The notes below the pieces were generated by a model. It was not told the origin of the DNA. It saw nothing but the letters and a program-made list of their open reading frames with translations, and searched no databases. Made by a program: the position numbers and the translations under genes. Positions 8,727 to 17,714 of a DNA stretch of 31,382 nt are shown one piece after another. Source of the DNA: an archaeon (lineage in GTDB: Archaea > Nanobdellota > Nanobdellia > SCGC-AAA011-G17 > GW2011-AR18); the NCBI GenBank assembly GCA_023245565.1, contig JAHFKB010000010.1:1-31382 (forward strand). Direction: 5' to 3'. Numbering within the stretch: the stretch's first letter is position 1; the number at the start of each line of letters is the position of its first letter.

Positions 8727-10098
8727 AACAGTTAACAGTGCTAAAAATATTCTTAGCAATATAGAATCTTTAAAAAATGCCACATCGCAAATAGATTTAC
8801 TTAAGAAAAATAAAACATTAAATCAAGAACAAAAAAATCAACTTAATGATTTAAATTCAAAAAGAAAAGAAATTTTAAATAAAATAGACCAAGAATTAGG
8901 TTTAATTTATAAAATAGTAAATCCTCAGCAGCAAACTTCTACTATAAAAAAACCAACATCACATACATTATTACCAAAACCCCAAATAATTTTACCAAAT
9001 AAAAGAGAAATTCCAAAAATAGCTATAGAACAAAATAATGAAGTAAATACTACTTTTGCATCTGACAAATTAAAAAAATTAACTAAACAAGAAAGAAAGA
9101 CATATCTTAAAGAACTAAATATTAAAGATTCTGAAATAAAAAAATTTGTAAAATATCAAAAAGATAAACAGCAAGGAAAAACAAAAAAATTGTTAGTAAA
9201 AGAAGATTATACAATTTACAAACCAAGTAAATTTGGAGAAATTGCTAATAAATATATGAAAAAATATGCAGATAATGTTGTAAAAAAATATCCTAAATTC
9301 TTTGAGCTAATGTTTACACATTTTAAAATGGTAGAAATGGAATTATTATCTAGAACTTATGTAAGTATAATGTTATTCTGTACATTACTAGCTTTTCCAG
9401 GAATATTTTTATTTTTTCTAGCATTAAATTTTGCTTTTCATTTAAGTATTCTAAAAATATTATTAATTGCTTTTATAGGAACAATATTAACTTTTGTAGG
9501 ATTTTATTTTTATCCAGCTAGTTTAATTGGTGGAAAAACAAGTAAAATAAAACTTGAACTCCCATTTGCTTTAGTTCATATGAGTGCAGTAGCAGGTAGT
9601 GGTGCTAATCCAATGAGTATTTTTCAATTAATAGCAGATTCAGAAGAATATCCAGAATTAAAAAAAGAAATTAAAAAAATTCTAAATTATGTAAATTTAT
9701 TTGGTTACAACTTAACTAATGCTCTTAAAAATGTAGCAAAAAATACACCTAACCCAGATCTAAAAGAATTACTAAATGGTATGATATCAACAATAGAAAC
9801 AGGAGGAGATCTAAAAGGATATCTTAAAGAAAAAGCAGATGATGCTCTTAATACTTATAAGTTAGATAGAAAAAAACAAGTTGAAGCTCTAGCAACATAT
9901 TCAGAAATTTATACTGCATTATTAATTGCTTCTCCACTATTGCTTTTAGTAACTTTAGCTATAATAAATTCAATTGGAGGAAATCTTGGAGGTCTAAGTG
10001 TCTCAACAATTGCTTGGATAAGTATTATTGGAGTTTTACCTGTATTAAATATTAGTTTTATGGTTTTTATAAATATATCACAAAAAGGTATGAATTAA
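8716..10098 (+). CDS. Pilus platform membrane protein, GspF/TadC type, with N-terminal extension
   Basis: A 460-aa inner platform protein on which the ATPase acts. Residues 1-195 are a Lys/Asn/Gln-rich cytoplasmic extension with probable coiled coils. Two membrane helices follow (about 210-270), then the cytoplasmic GspF (T2SSF) core with the typical PFALVHMSAVAGSGANP and ETGGDLKGYLKEKA motifs, and two C-terminal helices. I chose ATG 8716 rather than the in-frame TTG at 8701 because CAGGA (8706-8710) lies 5 nt ahead of the ATG; this start overlaps the previous gene by 11 nt. In many archaeal pili one longer FlaJ-like protein carries both halves; here a second protein follows directly. Confidence 0.85.
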   Translation: MPGETVNSAKNILSNIESLKNATSQIDLLKKNKTLNQEQKNQLNDLNSKRKEILNKIDQELGLIYKIVNPQQQTSTIKKPTSHTLLPKPQIILPNKREIPKIAIEQNNEVNTTFASDKLKKLTKQERKTYLKELNIKDSEIKKFVKYQKDKQQGKTKKLLVKEDYTIYKPSKFGEIANKYMKKYADNVVKKYPKFFELMFTHFKMVEMELLSRTYVSIMLFCTLLAFPGIFLFFLALNFAFHLSILKILLIAFIGTILTFVGFYFYPASLIGGKTSKIKLELPFALVHMSAVAGSGANPMSIFQLIADSEEYPELKKEIKKILNYVNLFGYNLTNALKNVAKNTPNPDLKELLNGMISTIETGGDLKGYLKEKADDALNTYKLDRKKQVEALATYSEIYTALLIASPLLLLVTLAIINSIGGNLGGLSVSTIAWISIIGVLPVLNISFMVFINISQKGMN

Positions 10099-11031
10099 AT
10101 GGAACTGCAAATAAAACATTATATAGGAATTATAATTGGAGGATTATTATTAATATTAGATTTTACACTATTTTTTAATTTCAGTAGTTTTGCTCCTAAA
10201 GTTTGGTATTTTGGGCCATTATTAGTAATAGCTTCTCTTATAGGAACAATAACTTTTCTTTTAGATTTTATGGATGAAAATAAAAGACAAAAAGAATTAG
10301 AAACAAAATTCTTAGAATTTGTTCGTGGTTTAGTAGAAACTGTTAGATCTGGTGCAAGTATTCCTCAAGCAATTATTCATGTTTCAAATGTTAGTTATGG
10401 TTCTTTAACTCCATATATTAAAAAATTAGCTAATCAACTTGAATGGGGATATACTTTACAAGAAGCATTAATGATTTTTGCAAACGATACTAGTAATGAA
10501 GTAATAAAAAGATCAATTACAATAGTTATTGAAGCAGAAAAAAGTGGTGGAGATTTAGCTTCTGTTTTAGAAGCAGTAACACAATCAGTTCTTGAAATTA
10601 AAAAAGTAAAAGAAGAAAGAAAAAGTAATGCTTATACACAAAACATTCAAGGTTATATTATTTATTTTTTCTTTGTATTTATTATGATAGTTCTTCAAGC
10701 TTATCTAATTCCAAAACTTGGCACAGTTGGTGGTGAAATAGGCCAGGGTTTAGGTACAGTTGGAGTAGGTAGTCTAGGTGCTGGTGGTTCAAGTTTTTCT
10801 TTTGATTCAATATTTATTGCAACAATAATTGTCCAAGGTTTATTTGCAGGTTTAATGTTAGGTAAATTTTCAGAAGGAGATTATAAATCAGGATTAAAAC
10901 ATTCATTAATTATGGTGATTGGTGGTTATCTTGTAATCTCAACTGCAACTGCAATAATAAAACCAGAACATGCACTAATTTTACTAATACCGTTTAGATA
11001 TTTGAAAAAAGGTGTAGTAAATGTTAAATAA
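10099..11031 (+). CDS. Second pilus platform membrane protein, GspF/TadB type
   Basis: A 310-aa membrane protein starting on the base after the previous stop codon, so almost certainly co-translated. Two N-terminal membrane helices (about 7-57) precede a cytoplasmic T2SSF domain with FLEFVRGLVETVRSGASIPQ and EAEKSGGDLASVLEAV, then hydrophobic helices at about 185-207 and from 236 to near the end, separated by a Gly/Ser-rich loop (about 212-232). It and the preceding protein would form the two halves of the assembly platform, as TadB/TadC do in bacteria. Which half contacts which partner is not evident. Confidence 0.85.
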   Translation: MELQIKHYIGIIIGGLLLILDFTLFFNFSSFAPKVWYFGPLLVIASLIGTITFLLDFMDENKRQKELETKFLEFVRGLVETVRSGASIPQAIIHVSNVSYGSLTPYIKKLANQLEWGYTLQEALMIFANDTSNEVIKRSITIVIEAEKSGGDLASVLEAVTQSVLEIKKVKEERKSNAYTQNIQGYIIYFFFVFIMIVLQAYLIPKLGTVGGEIGQGLGTVGVGSLGAGGSSFSFDSIFIATIIVQGLFAGLMLGKFSEGDYKSGLKHSLIMVIGGYLVISTATAIIKPEHALILLIPFRYLKKGVVNVK

Positions 11032-12127
11032 AAAAGGAATAGGTAATGAAATAGACTGGATAATTGGTATAGGTTTATTTATGTTAAGTACAGTTTTTAT
11101 TTTTATAATATTTAAACCAGGAATTCAAAAAGTTTATGACTCAGAAACATTATTAGATATAATACAAGAAGGTTTTAACCAAAATACAGAATTTAATATC
11201 ACAAATATTCCTATTTTTATTTATCCTTCAACTACTGATTATAAAAAAGACCTTGCTGTTGTACTTCTTACTGATAAAAAAATTGAACTTACTTGTGATA
11301 AAAATTGTGCTTCAAAAGAAGATTCAAAAGTAAAAGACTTTTTTGCAAATAAAGGAGAACCAAATATTAAAATTTTTTTCACAAAAAAAAATGAAAATGA
11401 AAACCCTCCTAAGGGCCCAGGAGGATTAGATGGCAATATTGATAAAGATAAAATAGATCCTAAAGAATTTTGTAAAAACAATCAAAATAAATGTAATGAA
11501 AGAGATAAAAAAATTGGTGAAAATAGAGATAATGTAAAAGAATTTTTAAAAGGAGATCAAATATTATACTTAAAAGATAATACTGGTTTAAAATTACCAG
11601 TTCGTCTTTCTGACGGAGATGCTAATAAAAGAATCCCAATAAAAACAAAATACTTAGTTACAGCTTCAGATAAAAATATAAATTTTTATGAAACACCAGG
11701 TAATTTAAAAGATTGGTTGAAAAATTCATTAGATTTTAAAGCTTGTTTAGGAGTTGGTCAAGCACCATGGCCTTATCCTGAAGTAGCAAAGGTTTGTCCA
11801 GTAATTTATGAAATAGGAGTTCCAGAAACTATTGAAGGAATTGATCTTGCTGCTTTTCCAGATAATAATCCACAATTTAAACCTAAAGATTGTCAAACAA
11901 CTACTTATGATTGTCTAAAAGAAAAATGGAAATTTCCATTATCAAAAGAATTTAAAATTAAAATACAAAGCTTACCAATAGGTAAACCACCAAATATCGA
12001 TCAATCTTTTCCAGATGAGATATCTCCTCCTTCAAATATAAATATTTTTGTAAGACAATTTAATAGCTTTTTATTAACAGAAGATGGAACAAGAATTCCA
12101 GTTAAAATTACAATTTCAACATGGTAA
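11021..12127 (+). CDS. Pilin-like exported protein, pilus operon
   Basis: A 368-aa protein overlapping the platform gene by 11 nt. The N-terminus MLNKKGIGNEIDWIIGIGLF and following helix (to about residue 34) resemble a prepilin with a possible KKG cleavage site, although the ISPL signature is absent. The large extracytoplasmic part has a low-complexity Lys/Asn/Pro/Gly segment (about 122-170) and several cysteines, so disulfides are possible. It could be a tip adhesin or minor pilin. The evidence for that is operon position and topology only; no domain family was recognised. Confidence 0.7.
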   Translation: MLNKKGIGNEIDWIIGIGLFMLSTVFIFIIFKPGIQKVYDSETLLDIIQEGFNQNTEFNITNIPIFIYPSTTDYKKDLAVVLLTDKKIELTCDKNCASKEDSKVKDFFANKGEPNIKIFFTKKNENENPPKGPGGLDGNIDKDKIDPKEFCKNNQNKCNERDKKIGENRDNVKEFLKGDQILYLKDNTGLKLPVRLSDGDANKRIPIKTKYLVTASDKNINFYETPGNLKDWLKNSLDFKACLGVGQAPWPYPEVAKVCPVIYEIGVPETIEGIDLAAFPDNNPQFKPKDCQTTTYDCLKEKWKFPLSKEFKIKIQSLPIGKPPNIDQSFPDEISPPSNINIFVRQFNSFLLTEDGTRIPVKITISTW

Positions 12128-12678
12128 ATAAAAGAGGATTTTTAAGAATATTAGAAGCAATTATTGCAATAATAATAGTTCTTGGTTTTGTTATATCTAT
12201 TATGCCTGATAAAGTACAAAATACAGGAAAAATACCTCCAGACTTAGAACAAACTACAGAATCAATATTAAAAGAAGTGCAGGGAAACCCAAGTTATAGA
12301 GAATGTGTACTTGGTGATACTAACAAAAAATATAAATTAAATTTTAATGTTGATGTAGAAGGAGGACCAAAATGTGTCTATAAATATATTCAATATCTTT
12401 CTTATCCTGAAACAACACATCCTTGGAATTATGCAGTAAGATTATGCAATATTAATTCTTCAGCATCAATAACTGGTTGTGATTATAATTTAGATGGGAT
12501 AAATGGTATAGATTGGAAAGAAAAAAATAATAAATTCACAGAAACATTCCCAAAAGATAGAGATATTTATTTAAAAGAAACAACAATTACTTTACCTGAT
12601 GTTTCTGGTAATGATATAAAAATTAAATCTTTGAGTGATTATAAATTATTAACAATTTATGCTTGGTCAAAATATTAA
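12121..12678 (+). CDS. Pilin-like exported protein, last gene of pilus operon
   Basis: A 185-aa protein whose start overlaps the previous gene by 7 nt. The leader MVNKRG is followed by FLRILEAIIAIIIVLGFVIS, with Glu at mature position 6 close to the conserved Glu5 of type IV pilins, so it reads as a minor pilin. The soluble domain holds four cysteines (C61, C80, C109, C119) in a Tyr/Asn-rich context. Its 3' end overlaps the convergent protease gene by 12 nt. Probably a minor pilin; specific role unknown. Confidence 0.75.
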   Translation: MVNKRGFLRILEAIIAIIIVLGFVISIMPDKVQNTGKIPPDLEQTTESILKEVQGNPSYRECVLGDTNKKYKLNFNVDVEGGPKCVYKYIQYLSYPETTHPWNYAVRLCNINSSASITGCDYNLDGINGIDWKEKNNKFTETFPKDRDIYLKETTITLPDVSGNDIKIKSLSDYKLLTIYAWSKY

Positions 12679-13506
12679 TAAAACTATTAAATATCCAATT
12701 AAACAACCAAGACTTATAAAAGGCATTGCAGGATAAAACTTCTTTTTCTTAGCTAATAAAAATAAAATAAACAAACCTATAGCTGCAGTTAAAGAAGTAA
12801 TTATAGCAGCAATAAAACCAAAATTCTTTAGCATAACTCCAGAAAACATTAAAGGAAAAGCTATATCTCCTCCACCTAAAATTGCAGTTCTGCTAATTGA
12901 TTTTTTAGTTTTCACTTTTTTATCAACTTTTATTTCTTTAGTATTATAAGGTAAAGATAAACCAGCAAATAATTTAGATTTAAATTGAAATTTAGCCATT
13001 GAAATCATATGTTTAGTTTTCCAAACAGCAATCATATCATATACAGATATAAGAATTAATAAAATAAATATAGAAAATACTCCAAGAACAGGAACAAAAA
13101 CAGCAGCTAACCCTCCATAAACAAATATCTCTGTAAAATTATGTATTATAATATTACTTTTAAAAATTTTTAATAAAGCAAATACAAAAGCCAATCCTAA
13201 AGCAAATAGTTCAGGAATAAAAGCTCCAAAAGCTACTAACAAAGTTATAAAAATGCTAAAAAAATACCAAACTTTCCATAATCTAAAAGCTGAAAACTTA
13301 ATTAATATCAAAGCAACAATCGTAGATATAATTATAGCAATAAATATTGGAATATAAGATGTTTTCTCATTAAATTTAGGTTTTTCTATACCTAAAGGTA
13401 AACTTTTATCTTGAGGTAAATAATTTTTAATAATAAATAATCCAACTAAATGAGATGCTAAAAATAACCCAATTAATAATAAAGTTATAGAAAGATCATG
13501 TTTCAT
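12667..13506 (-). CDS. Presenilin/SPP-type intramembrane aspartyl protease
   Basis: A 279-aa polytopic membrane protein with about nine hydrophobic segments. The three catalytic signatures of the presenilin/signal-peptide-peptidase clan are all present: Y156-D157 in one membrane helix, G-G-G-D214 (the GxGD motif) in the next, and P259-A-M-P262 (the PAL-like motif) near the C-terminus. A basic loop (about 190-205) separates the two catalytic helices. The family cleaves transmembrane helices such as leftover signal peptides. It is transcribed toward the pilus operon and overlaps its last gene by 12 nt. A role in removing prepilin leaders or pilin remnants is speculative. Confidence 0.9.
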   Translation of the reverse strand: MKHDLSITLLLIGLFLASHLVGLFIIKNYLPQDKSLPLGIEKPKFNEKTSYIPIFIAIIISTIVALILIKFSAFRLWKVWYFFSIFITLLVAFGAFIPELFALGLAFVFALLKIFKSNIIIHNFTEIFVYGGLAAVFVPVLGVFSIFILLILISVYDMIAVWKTKHMISMAKFQFKSKLFAGLSLPYNTKEIKVDKKVKTKKSISRTAILGGGDIAFPLMFSGVMLKNFGFIAAIITSLTAAIGLFILFLLAKKKKFYPAMPFISLGCLIGYLIVLLIF

Positions 13507-13632
13507 AAAATATAAAATTTTAACTATCTTTTAAGTCTTTTTATTAAAGTAAAATACTATATTAATCCATTATTTTGCATCTAGAATATTACCATAGTTA
13601 ACTTTAAAAACAAGCTTAGATGTATTTATTTA
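13507..13632. promoter_or_regulatory. Divergent promoter region, protease and ABC exporter
   Basis: On the plus strand CTTTAAAAAC (about 13603-13611) lies 22-30 nt before the ABC gene's ATG. On the minus strand CTTAAAAG (about 13527-13534) lies 21-28 nt before the protease ATG. Neither gene has a ribosome site, so both are read as leaderless. No clear operator palindrome is visible. Confidence 0.4.
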
Positions 13633-14559
13633 ATGCAAAAAGTACTAGAGGTGATTGGTCTTAGTAAGAAATACAAAGATCACGTAGTTCTAGATAATAT
13701 AAGTTTTGATCTTGAAGAAGGTTCAATTTTAGGAATTATAGGAAAAAGTGGTTGTGGCAAAACAACATTGTTAAATACATTAGTAGGATTTTTAAAACCT
13801 GAATCAGGAAAAATAAATTATAAAGGAAAAGAATTAAAAAATTCTTTTTCAGATATTAAAAAAAATATTGGTTTTGCAGTTCAAGAAGGTTCTTTTTATA
13901 AAAAATTAAACGTTACAGAAAACCTGCATTATTTTGGTAGACTATATGGTTTATCTGCTAAAGAAATTAAACAAAGAACAGAAATGTTACTAAATACTTT
14001 TGGTTTAACAGAAGCCAGTCATGTTTTAGGAGAAAATCTTTCTGTTGGTATGCAAAAAAGATTAGACATAGCTTGCGCATTGATTCATGATCCAGAAATT
14101 TTAGTTTTAGATGAACCAACAGCTAATTTAGATCCAGTTTTAAGAAAAAACATAATAGATCTAATTAAACATATTAATGATTGTGGGACAACAGTAATAA
14201 TTTCTTCTCATATATTAGAGGATATAAGAAACTTATGTGATAAAGTATTAATAATAAATAATAAAAAGAAAGTTGCTTTTGATACTCCGCAAAACTTAGA
14301 GCAAAATCTTTCTAATCATAAAATGATTAAAATAGAAAGTGAATTAAAAGATTACACAAAATTATTATCATTGTTGAATAATTATCAAGTAATAAAAAAA
14401 CACCAACTTAGTGATAATTCATTAATGCTATTTACAAAAGATGTAAAATCAACTTTAAAATTAATTAATCATTACTATAGTCAAAATCAAGATAATTTAT
14501 TAAGTATTGATATTAAAAAACCTTCATTAGATAATGTATTTGAAACTATACATAGATAA
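13633..14559 (+). CDS. ABC transporter ATP-binding subunit
   Basis: A 308-aa nucleotide-binding subunit. Walker A GKSGCGKTT is at 37-45, the Q-loop at Gln84, a signature LSVGM at 136-140, Walker B ILVLDEP at 156-162 and the H-loop at His193. The signature has Val-Gly-Met where Gly-Gly-Gln is usual, as in many ABC-2 exporter ATPases. Residues after about 220 form the extra C-terminal domain common in drug or polysaccharide export ATPases. The permease follows 2 nt after the stop. Substrate unknown; export is inferred from the ABC-2 partner. Confidence 0.93.
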   Translation: MQKVLEVIGLSKKYKDHVVLDNISFDLEEGSILGIIGKSGCGKTTLLNTLVGFLKPESGKINYKGKELKNSFSDIKKNIGFAVQEGSFYKKLNVTENLHYFGRLYGLSAKEIKQRTEMLLNTFGLTEASHVLGENLSVGMQKRLDIACALIHDPEILVLDEPTANLDPVLRKNIIDLIKHINDCGTTVIISSHILEDIRNLCDKVLIINNKKKVAFDTPQNLEQNLSNHKMIKIESELKDYTKLLSLLNNYQVIKKHQLSDNSLMLFTKDVKSTLKLINHYYSQNQDNLLSIDIKKPSLDNVFETIHR

Positions 14560-14561
14560 AA

Positions 14562-16145
14562 ATGGAAAAATTAAAAAGAGACACTGAACATTTATTTATT
14601 AGTATTTTTGCAGTACTAATTAAAAATTTCAAAACATTATTTAGATCTAAAACTTCTATATTTACAATAATATTTGGTCCATTGTTAATAATGACAATGT
14701 TAGTTCTTGCTTTTAATAACTCTAGTTTTTATGACATACATATTGCAGCTTATTCAGATAGTTATGGAACAATAAGTGAAGGAATTTTAAAAAATCTTGA
14801 ATCAAATAATTACATAGTAACTAAATTTAATAATAAAACAGACTGTTTAACAGGAGTTAAAAGCGGAGAATATAACCTATGTTTAATTTTATCTAAAAAT
14901 ATAGAAGTAACAAATGATGCAAAAAACAAGATTGAATTTTATGTTGATCCTAGCAGAATAAATATTGTAGATAATATAAGATCAAATATTGATAGAGAAA
15001 TAGCAAAAACATCTAGTAATCTAAGTTTAGAATTAACAAATGTTTTATTAAAAAAATTATCTTCTACAAAAGAAGACCTAAATAATAAAAATCCAATATT
15101 AGATTCTTTAGATTCAAATAATGGAAAAATAAAACAAAGTTCTGAAGCACTTAAGAGTAGTGCAGATTCAATAGATATAAATGTAATTTATGCAGATTTT
15201 AAATTTGATGATATTGTTAAAGATATTAATAGAGTAAATACATCCTATAATATGTCTGCAAATGATCTAAAAAGTCTAACAGATAAATTAAATGTAATTG
15301 GTACACAAGTAAATTCTACAATATCTAAAACTGACAGTGCAAAAACAAAAATAAAAGATCTTTCAAATAGTGCTTCAGGAATTCCTTCAATAGTTTCTGA
15401 TAATTCAGAACAAGTAGGTAAATTAAGATTAGGAATTAGTGATATAGTTACAAGTATTAATAATATAGCTGTAACTAATCCAGAATCAATAGTAAATCCA
15501 ATAATAACAGAAGTTCATACATTAGAAACTCAAGAAACACATATAGGTAAATTTATTCCAACATTTTTAGTTTTAATAATTATGTTTGTATGTATTTTAC
15601 TTTCCTCTAGTATAGTATTAACAGAAAGAACATCTACAGCTTATTTAAGAAATGAAATAACTTCTACACCAAAATCAGTATTCTTAATAGGAGCTTATCT
15701 AACTTCATTAGCAATAATTTTATTTCATTTAATTGTAATTGGATTTATGTTAGGATTTGTTATAAATTTTGATCTAGAATTATTTATACCATCTATTCTA
15801 CCTTTATTTTTAATTGTAAGTATGTTCATATTTATAGGAATGTCAATTGGTTATATTGCAAGATCTCAAGAAACAGTAAGTGTTATATCATTAATAGTAA
15901 TTGCAGGTGCATTATTTTTCTCAAATACAATATTACCATTAGAAACTCTGCCTTTAAAATTAAAAGAAATAATATTATACAACCCATTTGTAGTTTCTGA
16001 ATCAATTTTAAAGAAGATAATGATATTTAGTTTTAGCTTAGATAAAGTACTAGGTCTATTAATAAGGCTTTTATGGTTTAATGGTTTATTATTACTATTA
16101 ACTTATTTAGGATTGAAGTTCTCAAAAGTAATTATTAGAAAGTAA
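14562..16145 (+). CDS. ABC-2 type exporter permease with large external domain
   Basis: A 527-aa permease. One membrane helix (about 31-51) is followed by a long extracytoplasmic domain (about 55-325) rich in Asn, Ser and Lys with probable coiled coil, then five or six membrane helices (about 330-527), matching the ABC-2/YhgE-like layout. The C-terminal region contains the family's typical NTILPLETLPLKLKEI segment preceding the last helices. It pairs with the ATPase directly upstream. Such systems export lipids, peptides or drugs; the cargo cannot be read from sequence. Confidence 0.88.
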   Translation: MEKLKRDTEHLFISIFAVLIKNFKTLFRSKTSIFTIIFGPLLIMTMLVLAFNNSSFYDIHIAAYSDSYGTISEGILKNLESNNYIVTKFNNKTDCLTGVKSGEYNLCLILSKNIEVTNDAKNKIEFYVDPSRINIVDNIRSNIDREIAKTSSNLSLELTNVLLKKLSSTKEDLNNKNPILDSLDSNNGKIKQSSEALKSSADSIDINVIYADFKFDDIVKDINRVNTSYNMSANDLKSLTDKLNVIGTQVNSTISKTDSAKTKIKDLSNSASGIPSIVSDNSEQVGKLRLGISDIVTSINNIAVTNPESIVNPIITEVHTLETQETHIGKFIPTFLVLIIMFVCILLSSSIVLTERTSTAYLRNEITSTPKSVFLIGAYLTSLAIILFHLIVIGFMLGFVINFDLELFIPSILPLFLIVSMFIFIGMSIGYIARSQETVSVISLIVIAGALFFSNTILPLETLPLKLKEIILYNPFVVSESILKKIMIFSFSLDKVLGLLIRLLWFNGLLLLLTYLGLKFSKVIIRK

Positions 16146-16179
16146 AAATAGTATTCCTTATTAGTAACAACAAATAGAA

Positions 16180-16220
16180 ACATTTATATATATTTTACAT
16201 CACCAGTTAGTAGTTGCAAA
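16180..16220 (+). promoter_or_regulatory. Promoter of TrmB-type regulator gene
   Basis: A clear TATA box ATTTATATAT (16182-16191) preceded by GAAAC lies about 30 nt before the ATG at 16221. With no ribosome site nearby, a very short leader is expected. Confidence 0.6.
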
Positions 16221-17015
16221 ATGGTAGTTAATGAAGAAATATTAAAAAAGTTAAGAAGCGTATTCAATCTTAATATTTATGAAGTTAAAGTTTGGACTGC
16301 TTTATTGAGTAAAGGAACAGCTACAGCTGGTGAATTAAGTGATATGAGTAATGTTCCTAGAAGCAGAAGTTATGATGTTCTTGAAAGCTTAGAGAAAAAA
16401 GGTTTTATTATAATGAAATTAGGAAGACCTATTAAATATTTAGCTGTTCAGCCTACAGAAATTGTAAAAAGAGTAAAAAAAGGAGTTCAAGATAAAGCTG
16501 AAAGACAAGTTAAAACTTTAGAAGGAATACAAGGCACAGATGTCTTCCAAGAATTAAATCTATTATTTAATAATGGAATAGCTAATGTTGATCCTAGCAC
16601 AATTGCAGGAAGTTTTAAAGGAAGAAATAATATTTATGATCATATGCTTAACCTATTAGATAATTCTACTAAAGAAGTTGTTATATCTACAACTGCTGAT
16701 GGTTTAATAAGAAAATTAGAACATATGAAAACAACTTTAAGAAAATTAAATTCTAAAAAAGTAAAAATAAAAATTGTAGCACCATTAAAAACAGATAAAT
16801 CTAAAGAAGCAGCAAAAGAACTTTCTGAAATTGCAGAGGTTAGAGATATGGATCTTAATGGAAGATTTGTTATTGTTGATGGTAAAGATTTAATGTTTAT
16901 GGTAAATAATGATAAAAATACTCATGAAAGTGCTGATGTAGGAATTTGGGTTAATACTCCATTTTTTGCAGGCGCAATCAAAACAATGTTTGATAATATG
17001 TGGGATAAAAGATAA
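16221..17015 (+). CDS. TrmB-family transcriptional regulator
   Basis: A 264-aa regulator. Residues 8-80 form a winged helix of TrmB type (LNIYEVKVWTALLSKGTATA, then SRSYDVLESLEKKGFIIM), followed by a helical linker and a C-terminal phospholipase-D-like effector domain (about 130-260), as in TrmB and TrmB-like proteins. TrmB proteins of other archaea control sugar uptake and metabolism, but effector residues are not conserved enough here to name a ligand. It has its own promoter and lies 3 nt ahead of the next gene, so it is probably co-transcribed with the two putative hypervariable proteins downstream and may control them. Confidence 0.88.
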   Translation: MVVNEEILKKLRSVFNLNIYEVKVWTALLSKGTATAGELSDMSNVPRSRSYDVLESLEKKGFIIMKLGRPIKYLAVQPTEIVKRVKKGVQDKAERQVKTLEGIQGTDVFQELNLLFNNGIANVDPSTIAGSFKGRNNIYDHMLNLLDNSTKEVVISTTADGLIRKLEHMKTTLRKLNSKKVKIKIVAPLKTDKSKEAAKELSEIAEVRDMDLNGRFVIVDGKDLMFMVNNDKNTHESADVGIWVNTPFFAGAIKTMFDNMWDKR

Positions 17016-17018
17016 ACA

Positions 17019-17711
17019 ATGAGCTTAAAATTAAACGAACCACAAGTTTACAAGGAATTTTATGGTAAAAATATAGATCAAATGCCTAAATTAATAGCAG
17101 AAGGAAGAACTCCTTTATCAGTTAATGGTTTAATGAATAGACGTTTAGAAGTTCTAAAATCAGACAATGCAGAATTAAAAGCAGCATGGATTGATAATTA
17201 TTTTGACACAGGCGATGGTTGTTCAAGAAATACTAATGGAAATTTAAAAGTTGTTTATGATGCTAAAAAATTAAGAGAATTAAATTCTGAGAGCAAATTG
17301 CCTAATGGGGATATACTGTTAGGAGACTCTGATTATAGAAAATTAGAAGGTCCAGAATTTAAGAAAGCAGTATTAGATAAATACGCTGGAAGATCATTAA
17401 CAAAGCAAGAAGTTCTTCATAATCCATTATGGTTAGCTTTAGCAAGAGAAGATAAATCTTTATTGAGAGAATATGCGAGTAAAATTTTCTCTGAAGCTAA
17501 AACAAGATTTAGTTATAATGAGAATATGGGATTATATTTACCTTCAGTACAAGAAAAGCCAATTATGCGGTCTTGGTTTGTCTGGGGGCTTGACGATGGG
17601 TCCGATGCTAATGGCGACTACGATCTTGGTGTTGCTGGTAGTCGTTTAGTCGGGGTTACGCCAGGGGCACAAGTAATCGCAAAAAATTTAGAAGGTAAAG
17701 TTAAAAGGTAA
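17019..17711 (+). CDS. Unknown protein with putative DGR variable C-terminal segment
   Basis: A 230-aa protein without signal peptide or membrane segment; no family was recognised. Residues 1-180 use ordinary AT-rich codons. Residues 184-218 are encoded by a segment of about 58% G+C and 12.5% A, with many GGG, GAC, TCC and CGT codons rare elsewhere here. The protein there is Trp/Gly/Asp-rich (SWFVWGLDDGSDANGDYDLG) and then reads GSRLVGV, comparable with the G-x-R-L ending of C-type-lectin-fold DGR targets. It follows the TrmB-like gene by 3 nt and precedes a second protein of the same kind by 3 nt. Ligand binding is inference. Alternative explanation: a short patch of foreign DNA. Confidence 0.75.
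   Translation: MSLKLNEPQVYKEFYGKNIDQMPKLIAEGRTPLSVNGLMNRRLEVLKSDNAELKAAWIDNYFDTGDGCSRNTNGNLKVVYDAKKLRELNSESKLPNGDILLGDSDYRKLEGPEFKKAVLDKYAGRSLTKQEVLHNPLWLALAREDKSLLREYASKIFSEAKTRFSYNENMGLYLPSVQEKPIMRSWFVWGLDDGSDANGDYDLGVAGSRLVGVTPGAQVIAKNLEGKVKR
17568..17671 (+). other. Putative DGR variable region 1
   Basis: By hand count, these 104 nt hold 60 G/C and 13 A, in a gene that otherwise matches the AT-rich window. Adenine loss at the 3' end of a gene is what adenine-specific mutagenic retrohoming leaves. No template repeat or reverse transcriptase was found in the window. Confidence 0.55.
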
Positions 17712-17714
17712 AAT

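Noticed and set aside
141..12678. Archaellum operon
   Set aside because: No FlaH-like ATPase or FlaF/FlaG-type stator genes are present, and the platform is split into two genes as in Tad/type IV pili.
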